A DNA stretch of 64,000 nt from Curtobacterium pusillum (GCF_007680845.1 NZ_VEIY01000002.1:1-64000); one strand, 5' to 3'. Positions 44,535 through 53,228 are shown, counted from the stretch's first letter. Notes: generated by a model not told the origin, from the letters alone. Translations and numbers: made by a program.

Positions 44535-45599
44535 TCAGCGCGTGCTCCAGAAGTTGATCGACCGGCTCTCGTCGCGGAAGACGACCGTGTGCGACGACGC
44601 CCGGTCCGCGACGGGTCGGTTGCCCTCGCCGCCGTACCAGTACGAGATCCACCGGTGCTGGCTCGGCGACCACCCGACGACCTCGACCTTGTAGCGCCCC
44701 GGGCTGAGCACCGTGCCGAACAGGCCGCCGCGCCCCGGGCTCCAGTACGTCATCGTCGTGTCGAAGGTGCTGCCGATGGACTCGCCGTACACGTGGACCC
44801 TGGCGTTCGTGAAGTCGGTGTCGAGCTGCGGGTTGACGATCCCGGTGAGGAAGACGCCCTCGGTCGAGCTGCCGTCGACCCCGTCGACGACCGTCTCGGC
44901 TCGCCCACCGACCTGGTGCGCGACCCGGACGTACGCCCGCTCGGCCGACGAGCCCGGATCGCGGTGGAAGCCCCACGACTCCGACTTGAGCGACGGCCAC
45001 GCCGGCAACGACTCGTCGTGCGCGTTCACCTGCACGCTGTAGTCGTCGCTCGGCAGTCCGTGCACCCAGTAGTGACCGTCCGCACCGGTCACGGTGCGCT
45101 CGACGGTGCCGGTGTTCCACCCGCGGACGACCACGGCGGCACCGGACAGGTCCGCACCGTACGGGTTGTGGGCTGTCCCCCCGATCGACGCGCCCTTGCG
45201 CATCACCAGCACCACGGTGTCGTGCGCGCCGGCCGTCACCGTGACCCCGGCACGGTCGGACGGCAGCACGTCGTCGAACCCGTGCTCGCCGGTCTGCTCG
45301 CCGTGCAACGACCACGTCCCCGCGGGGACGTCGTCGAAGGTCAGACGGCCACGCTGGTCGCTCGTGGCCGTGTCCTCCACCGCCCCGTCACCTGCGCGGA
45401 GGTCGACCACCACGCCGCCCATCGCGAGCGGTTGCTTCTCAGGATCGGTGAGCATCACGGTGAGTGCGCCGTGCCCGGGCGCCGCGAGCGTCGCGGTCGG
45501 GTACGTCGGAGATGCGGTCGCTGCGGCGGGCACGGCCACGGCGCAGAACAGCGCTGCGGCGGTCGCGATCCCGGCCGTGGTCCATCGTCGTGCGGTCAT
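44535..45599 (-). CDS. Secreted protein with carboxypeptidase-regulatory-like domains
   Basis: 354 residues with a cleavable signal peptide (MTARRW, hydrophobic core, cleavage near AATASP, about 30). Two CarboxypepD_reg/Ig-like beta-sandwich repeats are visible: GGVVVDLRAGDGAVEDTATSDQRGRLTFDDVPAGTWSLHG (near 61-100) and AAVVVRGWNTGTVERTVTGADGHYWVHGLPSDDYSVQV (near 154-192). The C-terminus has Trp/Tyr-rich strands. No anchor, so probably released. Function unknown. Confidence 0.8.
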   Translation of the reverse strand: MTARRWTTAGIATAAALFCAVAVPAAATASPTYPTATLAAPGHGALTVMLTDPEKQPLAMGGVVVDLRAGDGAVEDTATSDQRGRLTFDDVPAGTWSLHGEQTGEHGFDDVLPSDRAGVTVTAGAHDTVVLVMRKGASIGGTAHNPYGADLSGAAVVVRGWNTGTVERTVTGADGHYWVHGLPSDDYSVQVNAHDESLPAWPSLKSESWGFHRDPGSSAERAYVRVAHQVGGRAETVVDGVDGSSTEGVFLTGIVNPQLDTDFTNARVHVYGESIGSTFDTTMTYWSPGRGGLFGTVLSPGRYKVEVVGWSPSQHRWISYWYGGEGNRPVADRASSHTVVFRDESRSINFWSTR

Positions 45600-45723
45600 G
45601 GCGGGCCCCTGATCCCTCGCGGGGACGGTCGGGCCCCGGTGACGAGGACACTATCCGCGCAAACGGCCCCCCGCACGACGGGGTCGGGACCGGTGCGGGA
45701 TCGGGATCGGTGCCGGAACTGTG

Positions 45724-45795
45724 TGCCCCTGGAGGGACTCGAACCCCCAACCGTTTCCTTAGGACGGAACTGCTCTTCCATTGAGCTACAGAGGC
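45724..45795 (-). tRNA. tRNA-Arg (anticodon CCT)
   Basis: 72-nt cloverleaf on the minus strand. The acceptor stem GCCTCTG pairs with CAGGGGC, D arm AGCTC...GAGC, anticodon loop GTCCTAA with T33 followed by CCT, five-base variable loop and T arm GGGGG-TTCGAGT-CCCTC are all intact; discriminator base A, no encoded CCA. The anticodon stem has a mismatch at its outer pair (27-43). The CCT anticodon reads AGG codons, which are rare in such GC-rich genomes. Confidence 0.93.
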
Positions 45796-45805
45796 TGGCC
45801 CGACC

Positions 45806-45811
45806 ACTCTA
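45806..45811 (-). promoter_or_regulatory. Putative -10 box of the tRNA-Arg gene
   Basis: TAGAGT on the minus strand ends 10 nt before the mature tRNA 5' end. It overlaps the stop codon region of the epoxide hydrolase gene (stop 45809-45811), so the tRNA promoter is embedded in that gene's 3' end. Confidence 0.45.
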
Positions 45812-46912
45812 GCGGCGGAACGGCTCCAGGAAGGTGCGGAGCTCGTCGACGAACAGCGTCGGCTGCTCGAACGCCGCGAAGTGCCCCCCGCGGTCGAGCT
45901 CGTGGTGGTACACGAGGTTCGTGGTCCGCTCGAGCCACTCCTTCGGCGCCCGGACGAGGTCGCCCGGGAAGATCGAGAACCCCGACGGCACCTCGACCCG
46001 ACGCGCCATCTGTTCCGCCGGGACCGCAGCGTTGGCGTGGTACATCCGCATGGCCGAGCCGATCGTCTCCGTCGCCCAGTACTCGGTGAGGAGCGCCAGG
46101 ACCTCGTCCCGCGTGTACACCGACCAGAGGTCCCCGTCGCAGTCGCTCCACGATCGGAGCTTCTCGACGATCCAGGCCGCGAGTCCGGCCGGGGAGTCGT
46201 TCAACGCGACCGCCACGGTTTGCGGCTTCGTGCGGTGCATCATCGCGTAGGCGCCTTCGGCCGTCCGCCACCGGTCGGTCTCGGCGACGAACTCGCGTTC
46301 GGCGTCCGACAGGGTGGCCGGGTCGAGCCCGGGCCACGCGAGTCCGCCGTCGATGCGGTGCACGGCGACGACCCGGTCCGGGTGGTCGAGCGCCAGGTAG
46401 CGGACCACGTGGGTGCCGATGTCGCCGCCGGAGACCGCGAACCGCTCGTACCCGAGCTCGGTCATCAACGTCGCCCAGAGTCCGGCGACCGCCCGGGCGT
46501 CGATCGGCCGCGGTGGGGCGTCGGAGAACCCGTAGCCGGGCATGTCGGGCACGATGACGTCGAAGCCGGCGTCCACGAGCATCGGCAGCACCTTCCGGTA
46601 CCGCCACCCGGAGTCCGGCCAGCCGTGCGCGAGCAGGACCGGCAGCGCGCCGGGTTCGGCGGCACGGGCGTGCAGCACGTGCACGCGGATGCCGTCGACC
46701 TCGACCCGGCGCGACGGCAGGGCGGCGAGCTCCGCGCGGTGCGCTGCGAAGTCGAAGCCGTCGGCCCAGTACTCGACGAGCGACCGGAGTTCGTCGACGT
46801 CGACGCCGAGCGACCAGCCGGTCCCGGCCGGAGCGTCCGGCCAGCGCGTCGCGCGCAGTCGCGCGCGGAGGTCCGCGATGGTCGCGTCGTCGATCTCGGG
46901 CGTCTCGGTCAT
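45809..46912 (-). CDS. Epoxide hydrolase (EHN-type alpha/beta hydrolase)
   Basis: 367 residues. An N-terminal EHN cap segment (IDDATIADLRARLRATRWPD) precedes an alpha/beta-hydrolase core with LLAHGWPDSGWRY (oxyanion region, near 92-104), nucleophile region VSGGDIGTHVV (Asp near 165) and C-terminal HELDRGGHFAAFEQP (catalytic His near 345). Epoxide hydrolases open epoxides to diols; the natural substrate is not evident. It lies just upstream of the tRNA on the same strand. Confidence 0.87.
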   Translation of the reverse strand: MTETPEIDDATIADLRARLRATRWPDAPAGTGWSLGVDVDELRSLVEYWADGFDFAAHRAELAALPSRRVEVDGIRVHVLHARAAEPGALPVLLAHGWPDSGWRYRKVLPMLVDAGFDVIVPDMPGYGFSDAPPRPIDARAVAGLWATLMTELGYERFAVSGGDIGTHVVRYLALDHPDRVVAVHRIDGGLAWPGLDPATLSDAEREFVAETDRWRTAEGAYAMMHRTKPQTVAVALNDSPAGLAAWIVEKLRSWSDCDGDLWSVYTRDEVLALLTEYWATETIGSAMRMYHANAAVPAEQMARRVEVPSGFSIFPGDLVRAPKEWLERTTNLVYHHELDRGGHFAAFEQPTLFVDELRTFLEPFRR

Positions 46913-46949
46913 GGCGGCACGCTACGCGCCACGACCGACAGTCGGACGC

Positions 46950-47003
46950 CAGGCGCGGTGCGGCCCCGACCCGCGCCTCCAGACGGGCCCGACCCGCGCC
47001 TCC
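46950..47003. repeat. Degenerate GGAGGCGCGG-family repeat
   Basis: CCAGGCGCGGTGCGG is followed by two direct copies of GACCCGCGCCTCCAGAC separated by GGGC. This is an expanded, imperfect form of the dispersed palindrome, between the AraC gene end and the epoxide hydrolase start. Confidence 0.55.
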
Positions 47004-47033
47004 AGACCGCCGGATCCGCGCCGGTCTCCCGCG

Positions 47034-48068
47034 TCACCGACGCAGGGTGCTCTTCGGGTAGTCGCCGAACTGCCGGGCGTACTCGGCCGAGAACCGGCCG
47101 AGGTGCGCGAAGCCCCACCGCCTGGCGACCTCGGCGACCGTGGTCGTCTCCGGGGTGCTGCGCAGGAGTTCCTCGCGCGCCTGTTCGAGCCGGAGGAAGC
47201 GGTGGTAGGTCATCGGCGACATGCCGAACACGCGCTGGAACCCCTCCTGGACGCCCCGCGGGCTGAGCCCGGACGCCCGGGTGAGCTCCGACAGCGTGAT
47301 CGGGTCGTGCAGGTGGGCGTGCACGTAGTCGAAGGCCTGACGCATCCGCGCACTCCGTTTGGTGAGCAGGGCGCCCGGCACGGGTCCGGTGTCCGGTGGC
47401 AGGAGCTCGAGGAACGCGTCCGCGATCGCGTGCACCGCGTCGTCCCACTCCGCGGAGGCGATCCCGCACGCCTCGAGCACGTGCGGCGCCGCGTCGACGG
47501 CCGCGCGCCACGCGTCGAGGGCCGCGGCGGTCGGCGGCGCGTACGGGTTGATCCGGAGCTCGCCGTCCGGCAGTTCCGACCGTGCCCCGGCGACGGACCG
47601 GACGAACGACCGGTCGAGGTGCACGAGCGCGATGTCGTGGTCGAAGGCCTCGAGGACGACGCTCCGGTCGGTGGACCACAGCGTCGGGCTGCCGTGCTCC
47701 ATCCGGGCGGTGCTCGTCCGGAGGTCCGCGATGACGTCGCCGTGCCGCGCGGTCGACACCACGTAGTCGTCACTCGGCGCGAGGGTGCCACGGACGTACC
47801 CGCGCAGCTGCGACCGTCCGAGCCGGACCCGGTCGTCGCCGAGCACGAGGAACCGGAACGCGTACGCCCCGGACAGTGGACGGGTCCGCCAGTCCGTCCC
47901 GCCGAGGGTGGTGGGCAGCACGCGCAGGGCCGCCTCCGGGGTGTCGGCTGCGGCGGCGACGCGGACCGGCTGCGTCGTGGCCACGAAGTCGTCCGGGCTC
48001 GAACGGAGGTCGGGGCGGCCGCGCACTGGTGCGACGGTCGGTGGTTCGGTGGTGTGGGTCGCGCTCAT
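47034..48068 (-). CDS. AraC-family transcriptional regulator
   Basis: 344 residues: an N-terminal ligand-binding region resembling the AraC_binding_2 type (AraC regulators of aromatic catabolism), then two C-terminal helix-turn-helix motifs (ITLSELTRASGLSPRGVQEGFQRVFGMSPMTYHRFLRLEQA near 268-308, and TTVAEVARRWGFAHLGRFSAEYARQFGDYPKSTLRR to the end). The epoxide hydrolase gene 120 bp downstream is a plausible target. AGAGGTG precedes the ATG. Confidence 0.88.
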   Translation of the reverse strand: MSATHTTEPPTVAPVRGRPDLRSSPDDFVATTQPVRVAAAADTPEAALRVLPTTLGGTDWRTRPLSGAYAFRFLVLGDDRVRLGRSQLRGYVRGTLAPSDDYVVSTARHGDVIADLRTSTARMEHGSPTLWSTDRSVVLEAFDHDIALVHLDRSFVRSVAGARSELPDGELRINPYAPPTAAALDAWRAAVDAAPHVLEACGIASAEWDDAVHAIADAFLELLPPDTGPVPGALLTKRSARMRQAFDYVHAHLHDPITLSELTRASGLSPRGVQEGFQRVFGMSPMTYHRFLRLEQAREELLRSTPETTTVAEVARRWGFAHLGRFSAEYARQFGDYPKSTLRR

Positions 48069-48212
48069 GCGAGCACCTCTCCCGATCGCCGCCCCGGACG
48101 CTGGCTTCCCTGATGCCGGCTGGTGTCCGGACCGGAAGAACGGTGACTCGGAGGGTACGCGCCGACGGGGAAGGGGCTCTCAGCACCAGACCGGCTGGGA
48201 GCCGGCACAGAG

Positions 48213-48256
48213 CGGACGGGAGGCGCGGTGCCAGCCGGCACCGCGCCTCCCGTCCG
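48213..48256. terminator. GGAGGCGCGG-family palindrome after the HNH gene
   Basis: Arms CGGACGGGAGGCGCGGTGCC and GGCACCGCGCCTCCCGTCCG are perfectly complementary over 20 bp with a short AGCC loop, making this the most complete copy in the window. It ends 26 bp past the stop of the HNH endonuclease gene on the minus strand. Confidence 0.65.
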
Positions 48257-48281
48257 TGAGGTGGTCACGTGAGCCGCGTCG

Positions 48282-48776
48282 TCACGCGGCCACGAGGTAC
48301 TCGTCCCACTCCGACTGCGGCCGCTCGATCCCCCGCACCACCCAGGACGACCCGTGCGGCGCCTTCGGCCGGAACCGGAGCCGCCACCCCATCTCCTGCG
48401 GGGTGCGGTCGCCCTTCGTGTTGTTGCACGCCAGGCAGCAGGCGACGAGGTTCTCCCACGAGTCCTCGCCCCCGCGCGAGCGCGGCTGCACGTGGTCGAT
48501 GGTCGTCGCGTGCCGGTCGCAGTACGCGCACCGGTTGGCGTCCCGGCGGAGGACCCCGCGCCGGGACACCGGCACGAGCCGGGAGTGCGGGATCCGCACG
48601 TACCGGGTGAGGATGATCACGGACGGACGGTCGTAGGTCGACGTCGAGCCCGTCACCGGGTGGTCGAGGTCGGCTGCGATGATGGCGGCCTTCTGGTTCA
48701 TGACCAGCACGAGGGCCCGTCGGTCCGAGATCACCGCGAGGGGCTCGTAACCGGCGTTGAGGACGAGAGTGCGCAT
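48282..48776 (-). CDS. HNH endonuclease
   Basis: 164 residues, the common actinobacterial McrA-like HNH protein. The nuclease core CAYCDRHATTIDHVQPRSRGGEDSWENLVACCLACNNTKGDR (near 89-130) has two CxxC zinc pairs and the catalytic DH/N residues. The N-terminal MRTLVLNAGYEPLAVISDRRA is conserved in this group. These genes are usually housekeeping-like single genes of unknown target rather than parts of restriction systems. Confidence 0.9.
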   Translation of the reverse strand: MRTLVLNAGYEPLAVISDRRALVLVMNQKAAIIAADLDHPVTGSTSTYDRPSVIILTRYVRIPHSRLVPVSRRGVLRRDANRCAYCDRHATTIDHVQPRSRGGEDSWENLVACCLACNNTKGDRTPQEMGWRLRFRPKAPHGSSWVVRGIERPQSEWDEYLVAA

Positions 48777-48868
48777 GGGTTCCCTTCCGACGTGCCTGGA
48801 CGGCTTCCAGGCTGTGCGGGTGCGTCGGACCGGGGCGCCGTGCAGGTGACCTCCGCTCGCGCGAACGG

Positions 48869-48923
48869 CCCCTGAACCACGAAGAGCACCACCCGGATGG
48901 GCAGTGCTCTCGTCATGCAGGGG
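48869..48923. terminator. Long interrupted hairpin upstream of the HNH gene
   Basis: CCCCTG-AACC-ACGAAGAGCACC pairs with GTGCTCTCGT-CATG-CAGGGG, an interrupted stem of about 18 bp. It directly follows the stop of the 31-codon minus-strand frame at 48913, so it could terminate or attenuate transcription into the HNH gene. Its AACCACGAA...AGCACC words are shared with the hairpins at 52404 and 23799. Confidence 0.5.
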
Positions 48924-49008
48924 CGTGCTCGTGCACGCAGGCGGTGGTCGACCATATGTCGACGTGCGCGCGCCGACCCATGGTGCGGGTCGTGCGGAAC
49001 GCTGACAT
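48913..49008 (-). CDS. Putative 31-residue leader peptide
   Basis: A frame of 31 codons preceded by GCAGGGAGACCCC, a good ribosome binding site. The product begins MSAFRTTRTMGRRAHVDIW and contains a single Cys (STTACVH). The RR.HVDI...C pattern resembles the actinobacterial leader peptides with RRHVDL and C-terminal Cys that attenuate sulfur genes. Here the hairpin at 48869-48923 overlaps its stop and the next gene is the HNH nuclease, not a sulfur gene, so the function is open. It may also be an independent small protein. Confidence 0.4.
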   Translation of the reverse strand: MSAFRTTRTMGRRAHVDIWSTTACVHEHAPA

Positions 49009-49140
49009 GGGGTCTCCCTGCTCGGGCCGTTCGGTCCGGTGCAGGGTCAGGCTACGTCAGAAACCGGCCCGGCACGAGGGTGCGCGGGCCGGTTCCGGCG
49101 ATGTTCACGGGATCGACGCGTCGACGTCGGGTCTGGCTGG

Positions 49141-50223
49141 TCAGATGCCGAAGCGGACGATGTGGTAGTCGCTGGTCCAGATCGGGCGGATCGACACGGA
49201 GCCACCGGGCTTCGGCGCGTCCATGATCATGCCGTTGCCCATGTAGAAGCCGTCGTGCGCCTCGCTGTTGAAGATGACGACGTCGCCCGGCTGCGCCTCG
49301 GACTCGGGGATGGTGGTCCCCGCCTGGTCCTGGAGCGGCACGGAGTGCGCGAGGTTGATGCCGTACTGGGCGTAGACGAACATGACGTAGCCCGAGCAGT
49401 CGAAGCCCGACGGGTCCGCGCCACCGAAGACGTACGGGGTGCCGATGTACTGCTTGGCGGTGGCGACCACGGCCGGCAGCGAGAACGGCGTGTTCGCGGC
49501 AGTCGCCGAGGCGACGTAGTCCGAGGCGCTCGGCCCGGTGTACGAGGCGTACTGCGACGCGGTCTGCGCGCGGGCGGCCTGGGTCGCTGCGGCGTTCGCG
49601 GCGGCCTGCTTCGCGGCGGCCTTCTGTGCGGCTTCGGCGTCGAGCGTGCTCTGCGCGGTGGCGCCGTACCCGTCGCGGCTGGTGCCGGCGAGCGCGACGG
49701 CGTCGGAGACGGAGAAGTTCTGGGCCTCGGTGGTGCGGATCTGGCGCTGCGCGTTCGCGGCGTCCGACGCGGTGGACTGCTGCGTGGCGGCGAAGGCCGG
49801 GGCGACCGCGACGGTGCCGAACATGCCAGCGGCGACGGTCAGCACGATCGGGGCGAGGAAGCGGCGCTTGCGGGCCACCGAGCTCGCCTTGGTCGAGGCG
49901 GCGGTGCGGGCGGCCTGAGCGGCCCGACGGCCACCGGGGAGCGGGGCGTCGCGGACGGGCGTCACGGTGCGGCGGGCGGTCGCGGTGCGGGGGCTCGCGG
50001 TGCGGGAGGTCGCGGCGCGGGTGGCGCGGGCCTCGCCGGTCTCGACCTGGCGAGCGGCTCGTCGCGAGAGCGGGGCGTCGGTGGCGTTCGCGGTGTTCGT
50101 CGGGTTCGCGGTCGTCTGGTCGTCCGCGGCGGAACCGGTCTGCGTCAAGGGTGGTGTCTCCGGCGTCTCGTCACCACCGCCCGCCGGGTGAGCGCGAGCC
50201 GTGGAACCCCATCCGTTCGTCAT
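49141..50223 (-). CDS. NlpC/P60 (C40) peptidoglycan endopeptidase
   Basis: 360 residues. A hydrophilic Ala/Arg/Thr-rich cytoplasmic-type stretch of about 120 residues precedes a single hydrophobic segment (about 122-145, ending APAFA, a possible cleavage site). An Ala/Gln helical region follows and then the C-terminal NlpC/P60 domain with SGFDCSGYV (Cys near 276) and AHDGFYMG (His). It cuts peptide stems of the wall. The 120 residues before the export signal are unusual; the promoter at 50305-50333 lies upstream of the ATG at 50223, supporting the long form. Confidence 0.87.
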   Translation of the reverse strand: MTNGWGSTARAHPAGGGDETPETPPLTQTGSAADDQTTANPTNTANATDAPLSRRAARQVETGEARATRAATSRTASPRTATARRTVTPVRDAPLPGGRRAAQAARTAASTKASSVARKRRFLAPIVLTVAAGMFGTVAVAPAFAATQQSTASDAANAQRQIRTTEAQNFSVSDAVALAGTSRDGYGATAQSTLDAEAAQKAAAKQAAANAAATQAARAQTASQYASYTGPSASDYVASATAANTPFSLPAVVATAKQYIGTPYVFGGADPSGFDCSGYVMFVYAQYGINLAHSVPLQDQAGTTIPESEAQPGDVVIFNSEAHDGFYMGNGMIMDAPKPGGSVSIRPIWTSDYHIVRFGI

Positions 50224-50304
50224 CGTTTCCGATCGAGACAGGAGACGGGTTCGAGACGTCCTGTCACGGGTCCTGGGCCTCGTGGGTGGCCTGCGGACTC
50301 GTCG

Positions 50305-50333
50305 AGTGTACGTGGCGACCGTTACCTTGTCGA
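50305..50333 (-). promoter_or_regulatory. Promoter of the NlpC/P60 gene
   Basis: On the minus strand TCGACA (50328-50333) and TACACT (50305-50310) are separated by 17 bp. Predicted start is near 50298, leaving a leader of about 75 nt before the ATG. The region upstream (50334-50384) is AT-richer. Confidence 0.6.
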
Positions 50334-50384
50334 GATGAAAACGCCCGTTGGTAACAGAACGGTAAAGAAGCCCTGATCAGAGGG

Positions 50385-51080
50385 TCAGGAGCGCTCGATG
50401 TAGACGTGCTGCGCGACCTCCGTCGGCAGCTCGATCCCCGCATCTTCGCCCTCGACGCGGACGGCGACGTACGCCCCGGCGCGCTGGACGCTCGCGACCC
50501 GGCCGGGCATGACGCCGGCCGACCGCAGCTGGTGGAGGAGCTCCGGCTCGAACTGCACGGGCTCGCCCAGGCGACGGATGACACCCGTGGCGACGGCGTC
50601 GGTGCCCTCGGTCGCCGCCACGATGTTCTGCACGCCGTCGAGGAACCCCGGCGCCGCCGGTCCGCCGATCTCGGCGAGGCCGGGGATCGGGTTGCCGTAC
50701 GGCGACTCGGTCGGGTTGCCGAGCATCTCGAGCAGGCGGACCTCGACCTGCTCGCTCATCACGTGCTCCCAGCGGCAGGCTTCGTCGTGCACGAACGCCC
50801 AGTCGAGACCGATGACGTCGGAGAGCAGCCGCTCGGCGAGGCGGTGCTTGCGCATCACATGGGTGGCGCGGGACCGTCCTTCCCCGGTGAGCTCGAGGTG
50901 ACGGTCGCCCGAGACGACGACGAGGCCGTCGCGCTCCATGCGGGCGATGGTCTGCGAGACCGTGGGACCCGAGTGGCCGAGGCGCTCCGAGATGCGGGCG
51001 CGCAGCGGCACGATCGCTTCTTCCTCGAGGTCGAGGATCGTGCGAAGGTACATCTCCGTGGTGTCGACGAGATCGGTCAC
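50385..51080 (-). CDS. DtxR/IdeR-family metal-dependent regulator
   Basis: 231 residues from GTG 51080. The winged helix-turn-helix (about 1-65, ISERLGHSGPTVSQTIARMERDGLVVV), metal-binding and dimerisation domain (HRLAERLLSDVIGLDWAFVHDEACRWEHVMS with the usual His/Glu/Cys ligands, near 80-110) and a C-terminal SH3-like FeoA domain are all present. It would repress iron or manganese genes when loaded with metal. Divergent from serC. The predicted class (IdeR or MntR) is unresolved. Confidence 0.88.
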   Translation of the reverse strand: MTDLVDTTEMYLRTILDLEEEAIVPLRARISERLGHSGPTVSQTIARMERDGLVVVSGDRHLELTGEGRSRATHVMRKHRLAERLLSDVIGLDWAFVHDEACRWEHVMSEQVEVRLLEMLGNPTESPYGNPIPGLAEIGGPAAPGFLDGVQNIVAATEGTDAVATGVIRRLGEPVQFEPELLHQLRSAGVMPGRVASVQRAGAYVAVRVEGEDAGIELPTEVAQHVYIERS

Positions 51081-51266
51081 GGTCCGCCTCTCATGTCTTG
51101 GCCAAGCGCGCCCCACCCTACTTGTTCGAGGCGACATGGAATGACCAACACTTGCGGGGTGCAAGAAAGTCCGTGGCACACACGGTCTGGAGGCGCGGTG
51201 CACGTCCGCCCCGTCCGGCCGGTGCACGGTCACGAGCGTTGGGATACCGCTCGTTAGGATCGGTGC

Positions 51267-52382
51267 ATGGCAGACATCGTCATCCCGGCAGAGCTCCTCC
51301 CCACCGACGGCCGTTTCGGCTGCGGACCGTCCAAGATCCGCGGAGCGCAGCTCGAGTCCCTCGTGACGCGCGGAGCGACGATCCTCGGCACGTCCCACCG
51401 GCAGAAGCCCGTGAAGGACCTCGTCGGCAGCGTCCGACAGGGCCTCGCCGACCTGTTCGACCTCCCCGACGGCTACGAGGTCGTCCTCGGCAACGGCGGC
51501 TCGACCGCGTTCTGGGACGCCGCCGCGTTCGGCCTCGTCGAGCATCGTGCGGAGAACCTGTCCTTCGGCGAGTTCGGGTCGAAGTTCGCGAAGGCCGTCG
51601 CCGCCCCCTGGCTCGAGGCGCCGCACGTGATCGAGGCGCCGGGCGGCTCCCTCGCCGCGCTGGAGCCCGTGGCGGGCGTGGACGTCTACGCCTTCCCGCA
51701 CAACGAGACCTCGACGGGCGTCATGGCGCCGGTCGTCCGCGCGGCCGGAGACCCCGGCGCCCTCACGGTGGTCGACGCGACGAGCGCGGCCGGCGGTGCC
51801 GCGTTCGACGTCAGCGCCACCGACGTCTACTACTTCGCGCCGCAGAAGAACTTCGCGTCGGACGGCGGCCTCTGGCTCGCACTGTTCTCCCCCGCCGCGA
51901 TCGAGCGCGTGGAGCGGATCGCCGCGTCGGGTCGGTACATCCCGGAGTTCCTGTCGCTCAAGAACGCCGTCGACAACTCCCGCCTGAACCAGACCCTGAA
52001 CACGCCGGCGCTCGCCACCCTCATCCTGCTGGACGACCAAGTGCAGTGGATCAACCAGTCCGGCGGCCTCGCCTGGGCCGACACCCGGACGAAGACCTCG
52101 TCGTCGACGCTCTACGACTGGGCGGGTTCGGTCGACTACGCGACGCCGTTCGTGACGGACCCCGCCGCGCGCTCGCAGGTCGTCGCCACGATCGACCTCG
52201 ACGACTCGATCGACGCGAAGGCCGTCGCCGCGGCCCTGCGCCAGAACGGCATCGTCGACACGGAGCCGTACCGGAAGCTCGGCCGCAACCAGCTGCGCAT
52301 CGCCACCTTCACGGCGATCGACCCGGACGACGTCGCGAAGCTCGTGCAGGCCATCGACTTCACGGTGAACGCGCTGCGCTAG
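51267..52382 (+). CDS. serC: Phosphoserine aminotransferase
   Basis: 371 residues of the actinobacterial SerC type. GRFGCGPSKIR near the N-terminus, HRQKPVKDLV, VVLGNGGSTAFWDAA and the PLP lysine in YYFAPQKNFASDGG (near 195) match. It converts 3-phosphohydroxypyruvate and glutamate to phosphoserine. A TAGGAT box (51255-51260) ends 6 nt before the ATG, so the mRNA is probably leaderless. Divergent to the DtxR-family gene; a long palindrome follows. Confidence 0.93.
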   Translation: MADIVIPAELLPTDGRFGCGPSKIRGAQLESLVTRGATILGTSHRQKPVKDLVGSVRQGLADLFDLPDGYEVVLGNGGSTAFWDAAAFGLVEHRAENLSFGEFGSKFAKAVAAPWLEAPHVIEAPGGSLAALEPVAGVDVYAFPHNETSTGVMAPVVRAAGDPGALTVVDATSAAGGAAFDVSATDVYYFAPQKNFASDGGLWLALFSPAAIERVERIAASGRYIPEFLSLKNAVDNSRLNQTLNTPALATLILLDDQVQWINQSGGLAWADTRTKTSSSTLYDWAGSVDYATPFVTDPAARSQVVATIDLDDSIDAKAVAAALRQNGIVDTEPYRKLGRNQLRIATFTAIDPDDVAKLVQAIDFTVNALR

Positions 52383-52403
52383 CCCCGGCGCCACCCGGAC
52401 GAA

Positions 52404-52457
52404 CCACGAAACGGACACAGCACCGCGGGATCCCGTGGTGCTGTGTCCGTTTCGTGG
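52404..52457. terminator. Long near-perfect palindrome between convergent serC and DUF3027 genes
   Basis: CCACGAAACGGACACAGCAC pairs perfectly with its complement GTGCTGTGTCCGTTTCGTGG, and the centre (CGCGGGATCCCGTG) is itself nearly palindromic, giving a stem of up to 27 bp. It lies between two convergent stops, where it can terminate both transcripts. Confidence 0.75.
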
Positions 52458-52466
52458 TGCCGAGCG

Positions 52467-53228
52467 TCAGGCCCGGTGGTGCTCCGGGTCGAGCTCGCCC
52501 GGGTCGAGCCGGTCGGTGTCGAGGTCGTCGTCGGGGTCGACCGGGCGGACCCGGCGCGAGCGGCGGCGGGCACCGCGGGACGGGGCCGGAGTCTCGTCCT
52601 CGTCCTCGTCCTCGTCGTCGTCGTCGGTTTGGTCCTCGGCCGAGGCTGCGGCTTCGTCGAGCGCGTCGACGTCCACGCCGTCGATGTCGTCGTCCGTCTC
52701 GTCGAGGTCGTCCTCGTCGGTGTCGAAGTCGTCCTCGTCGTCTTCGTCGTCGGACTCGTCGTCGTCCGCGTCGTCGTAGTCGGCGTCCTCGTCCGGGTCG
52801 TCCTCGTCGGAGTCGTCGTCGGACTCGTCCTCGTCCTCGTCCCCGTCGAACTCGTCGTCGGACTCGTCGGAGTCCCCGTCGCCCTCGCCCTCGCCCTCGC
52901 CCTCGCCCTCGGCGTCCTGCCCGGCCCGGTACTCCGCCAGTCGCTCCGACCACGGCACCCACTCCGGCGCGACCAAGGACCCGTCACCGGGCATCAGCTC
53001 GACCTCGAGCACGGTCGGCTCGTCGCCGGCGACCTGGGCGATCGAGACCGTCCAGCGCCAGCCGGGGTAGCCGGGCATCCGGTTGGCGAAGAGCACGGAG
53101 ACGACACCGTCGCCCTCGTCGACGGTGCCGGCTGCGGCCCCGACGGTCGACTCCGGCGTCACCTCGAGCAGCGCCTCTCGTGCGAGGGCGGTGAGGTCGC
53201 CGGAGGGAGTGGGGGAAGTGTCGGTCAT
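52467..53228 (-). CDS. DUF3027 acidic protein
   Basis: 253 residues. The first 105 residues form a compact domain (LTALAREALLEVTPESTVGA, FANRMPGYPGWRWTVSIAQV, APEWVPWSERLAEYR) matching DUF3027, an actinobacterial family of unknown function. The rest is an extreme Asp/Glu tract (about 105-225) followed by an Arg-rich patch and an acidic tail. Start overlaps the stop of the cold-shock gene (TGATG), so the two are co-translated; the acid tract suggests nucleic-acid mimicry or protein binding, which is inference. Confidence 0.83.
   Translation of the reverse strand: MTDTSPTPSGDLTALAREALLEVTPESTVGAAAGTVDEGDGVVSVLFANRMPGYPGWRWTVSIAQVAGDEPTVLEVELMPGDGSLVAPEWVPWSERLAEYRAGQDAEGEGEGEGEGDGDSDESDDEFDGDEDEDESDDDSDEDDPDEDADYDDADDDESDDEDDEDDFDTDEDDLDETDDDIDGVDVDALDEAAASAEDQTDDDDEDEDEDETPAPSRGARRRSRRVRPVDPDDDLDTDRLDPGELDPEHHRA

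Noticed and set aside
48731..48916. A 61-codon minus-strand frame overlapping the 31-codon leader frame by ATGA
   Set aside because: It runs into the HNH gene, crosses the hairpin and has no coding-like composition.
50224..50384. Leader of the NlpC/P60 gene as a possible ydaO (cyclic di-AMP) riboswitch
   Set aside because: Such riboswitches precede many actinobacterial cell-wall hydrolase genes, but the conserved core words are not visible and the leader after the predicted promoter is only about 75 nt.
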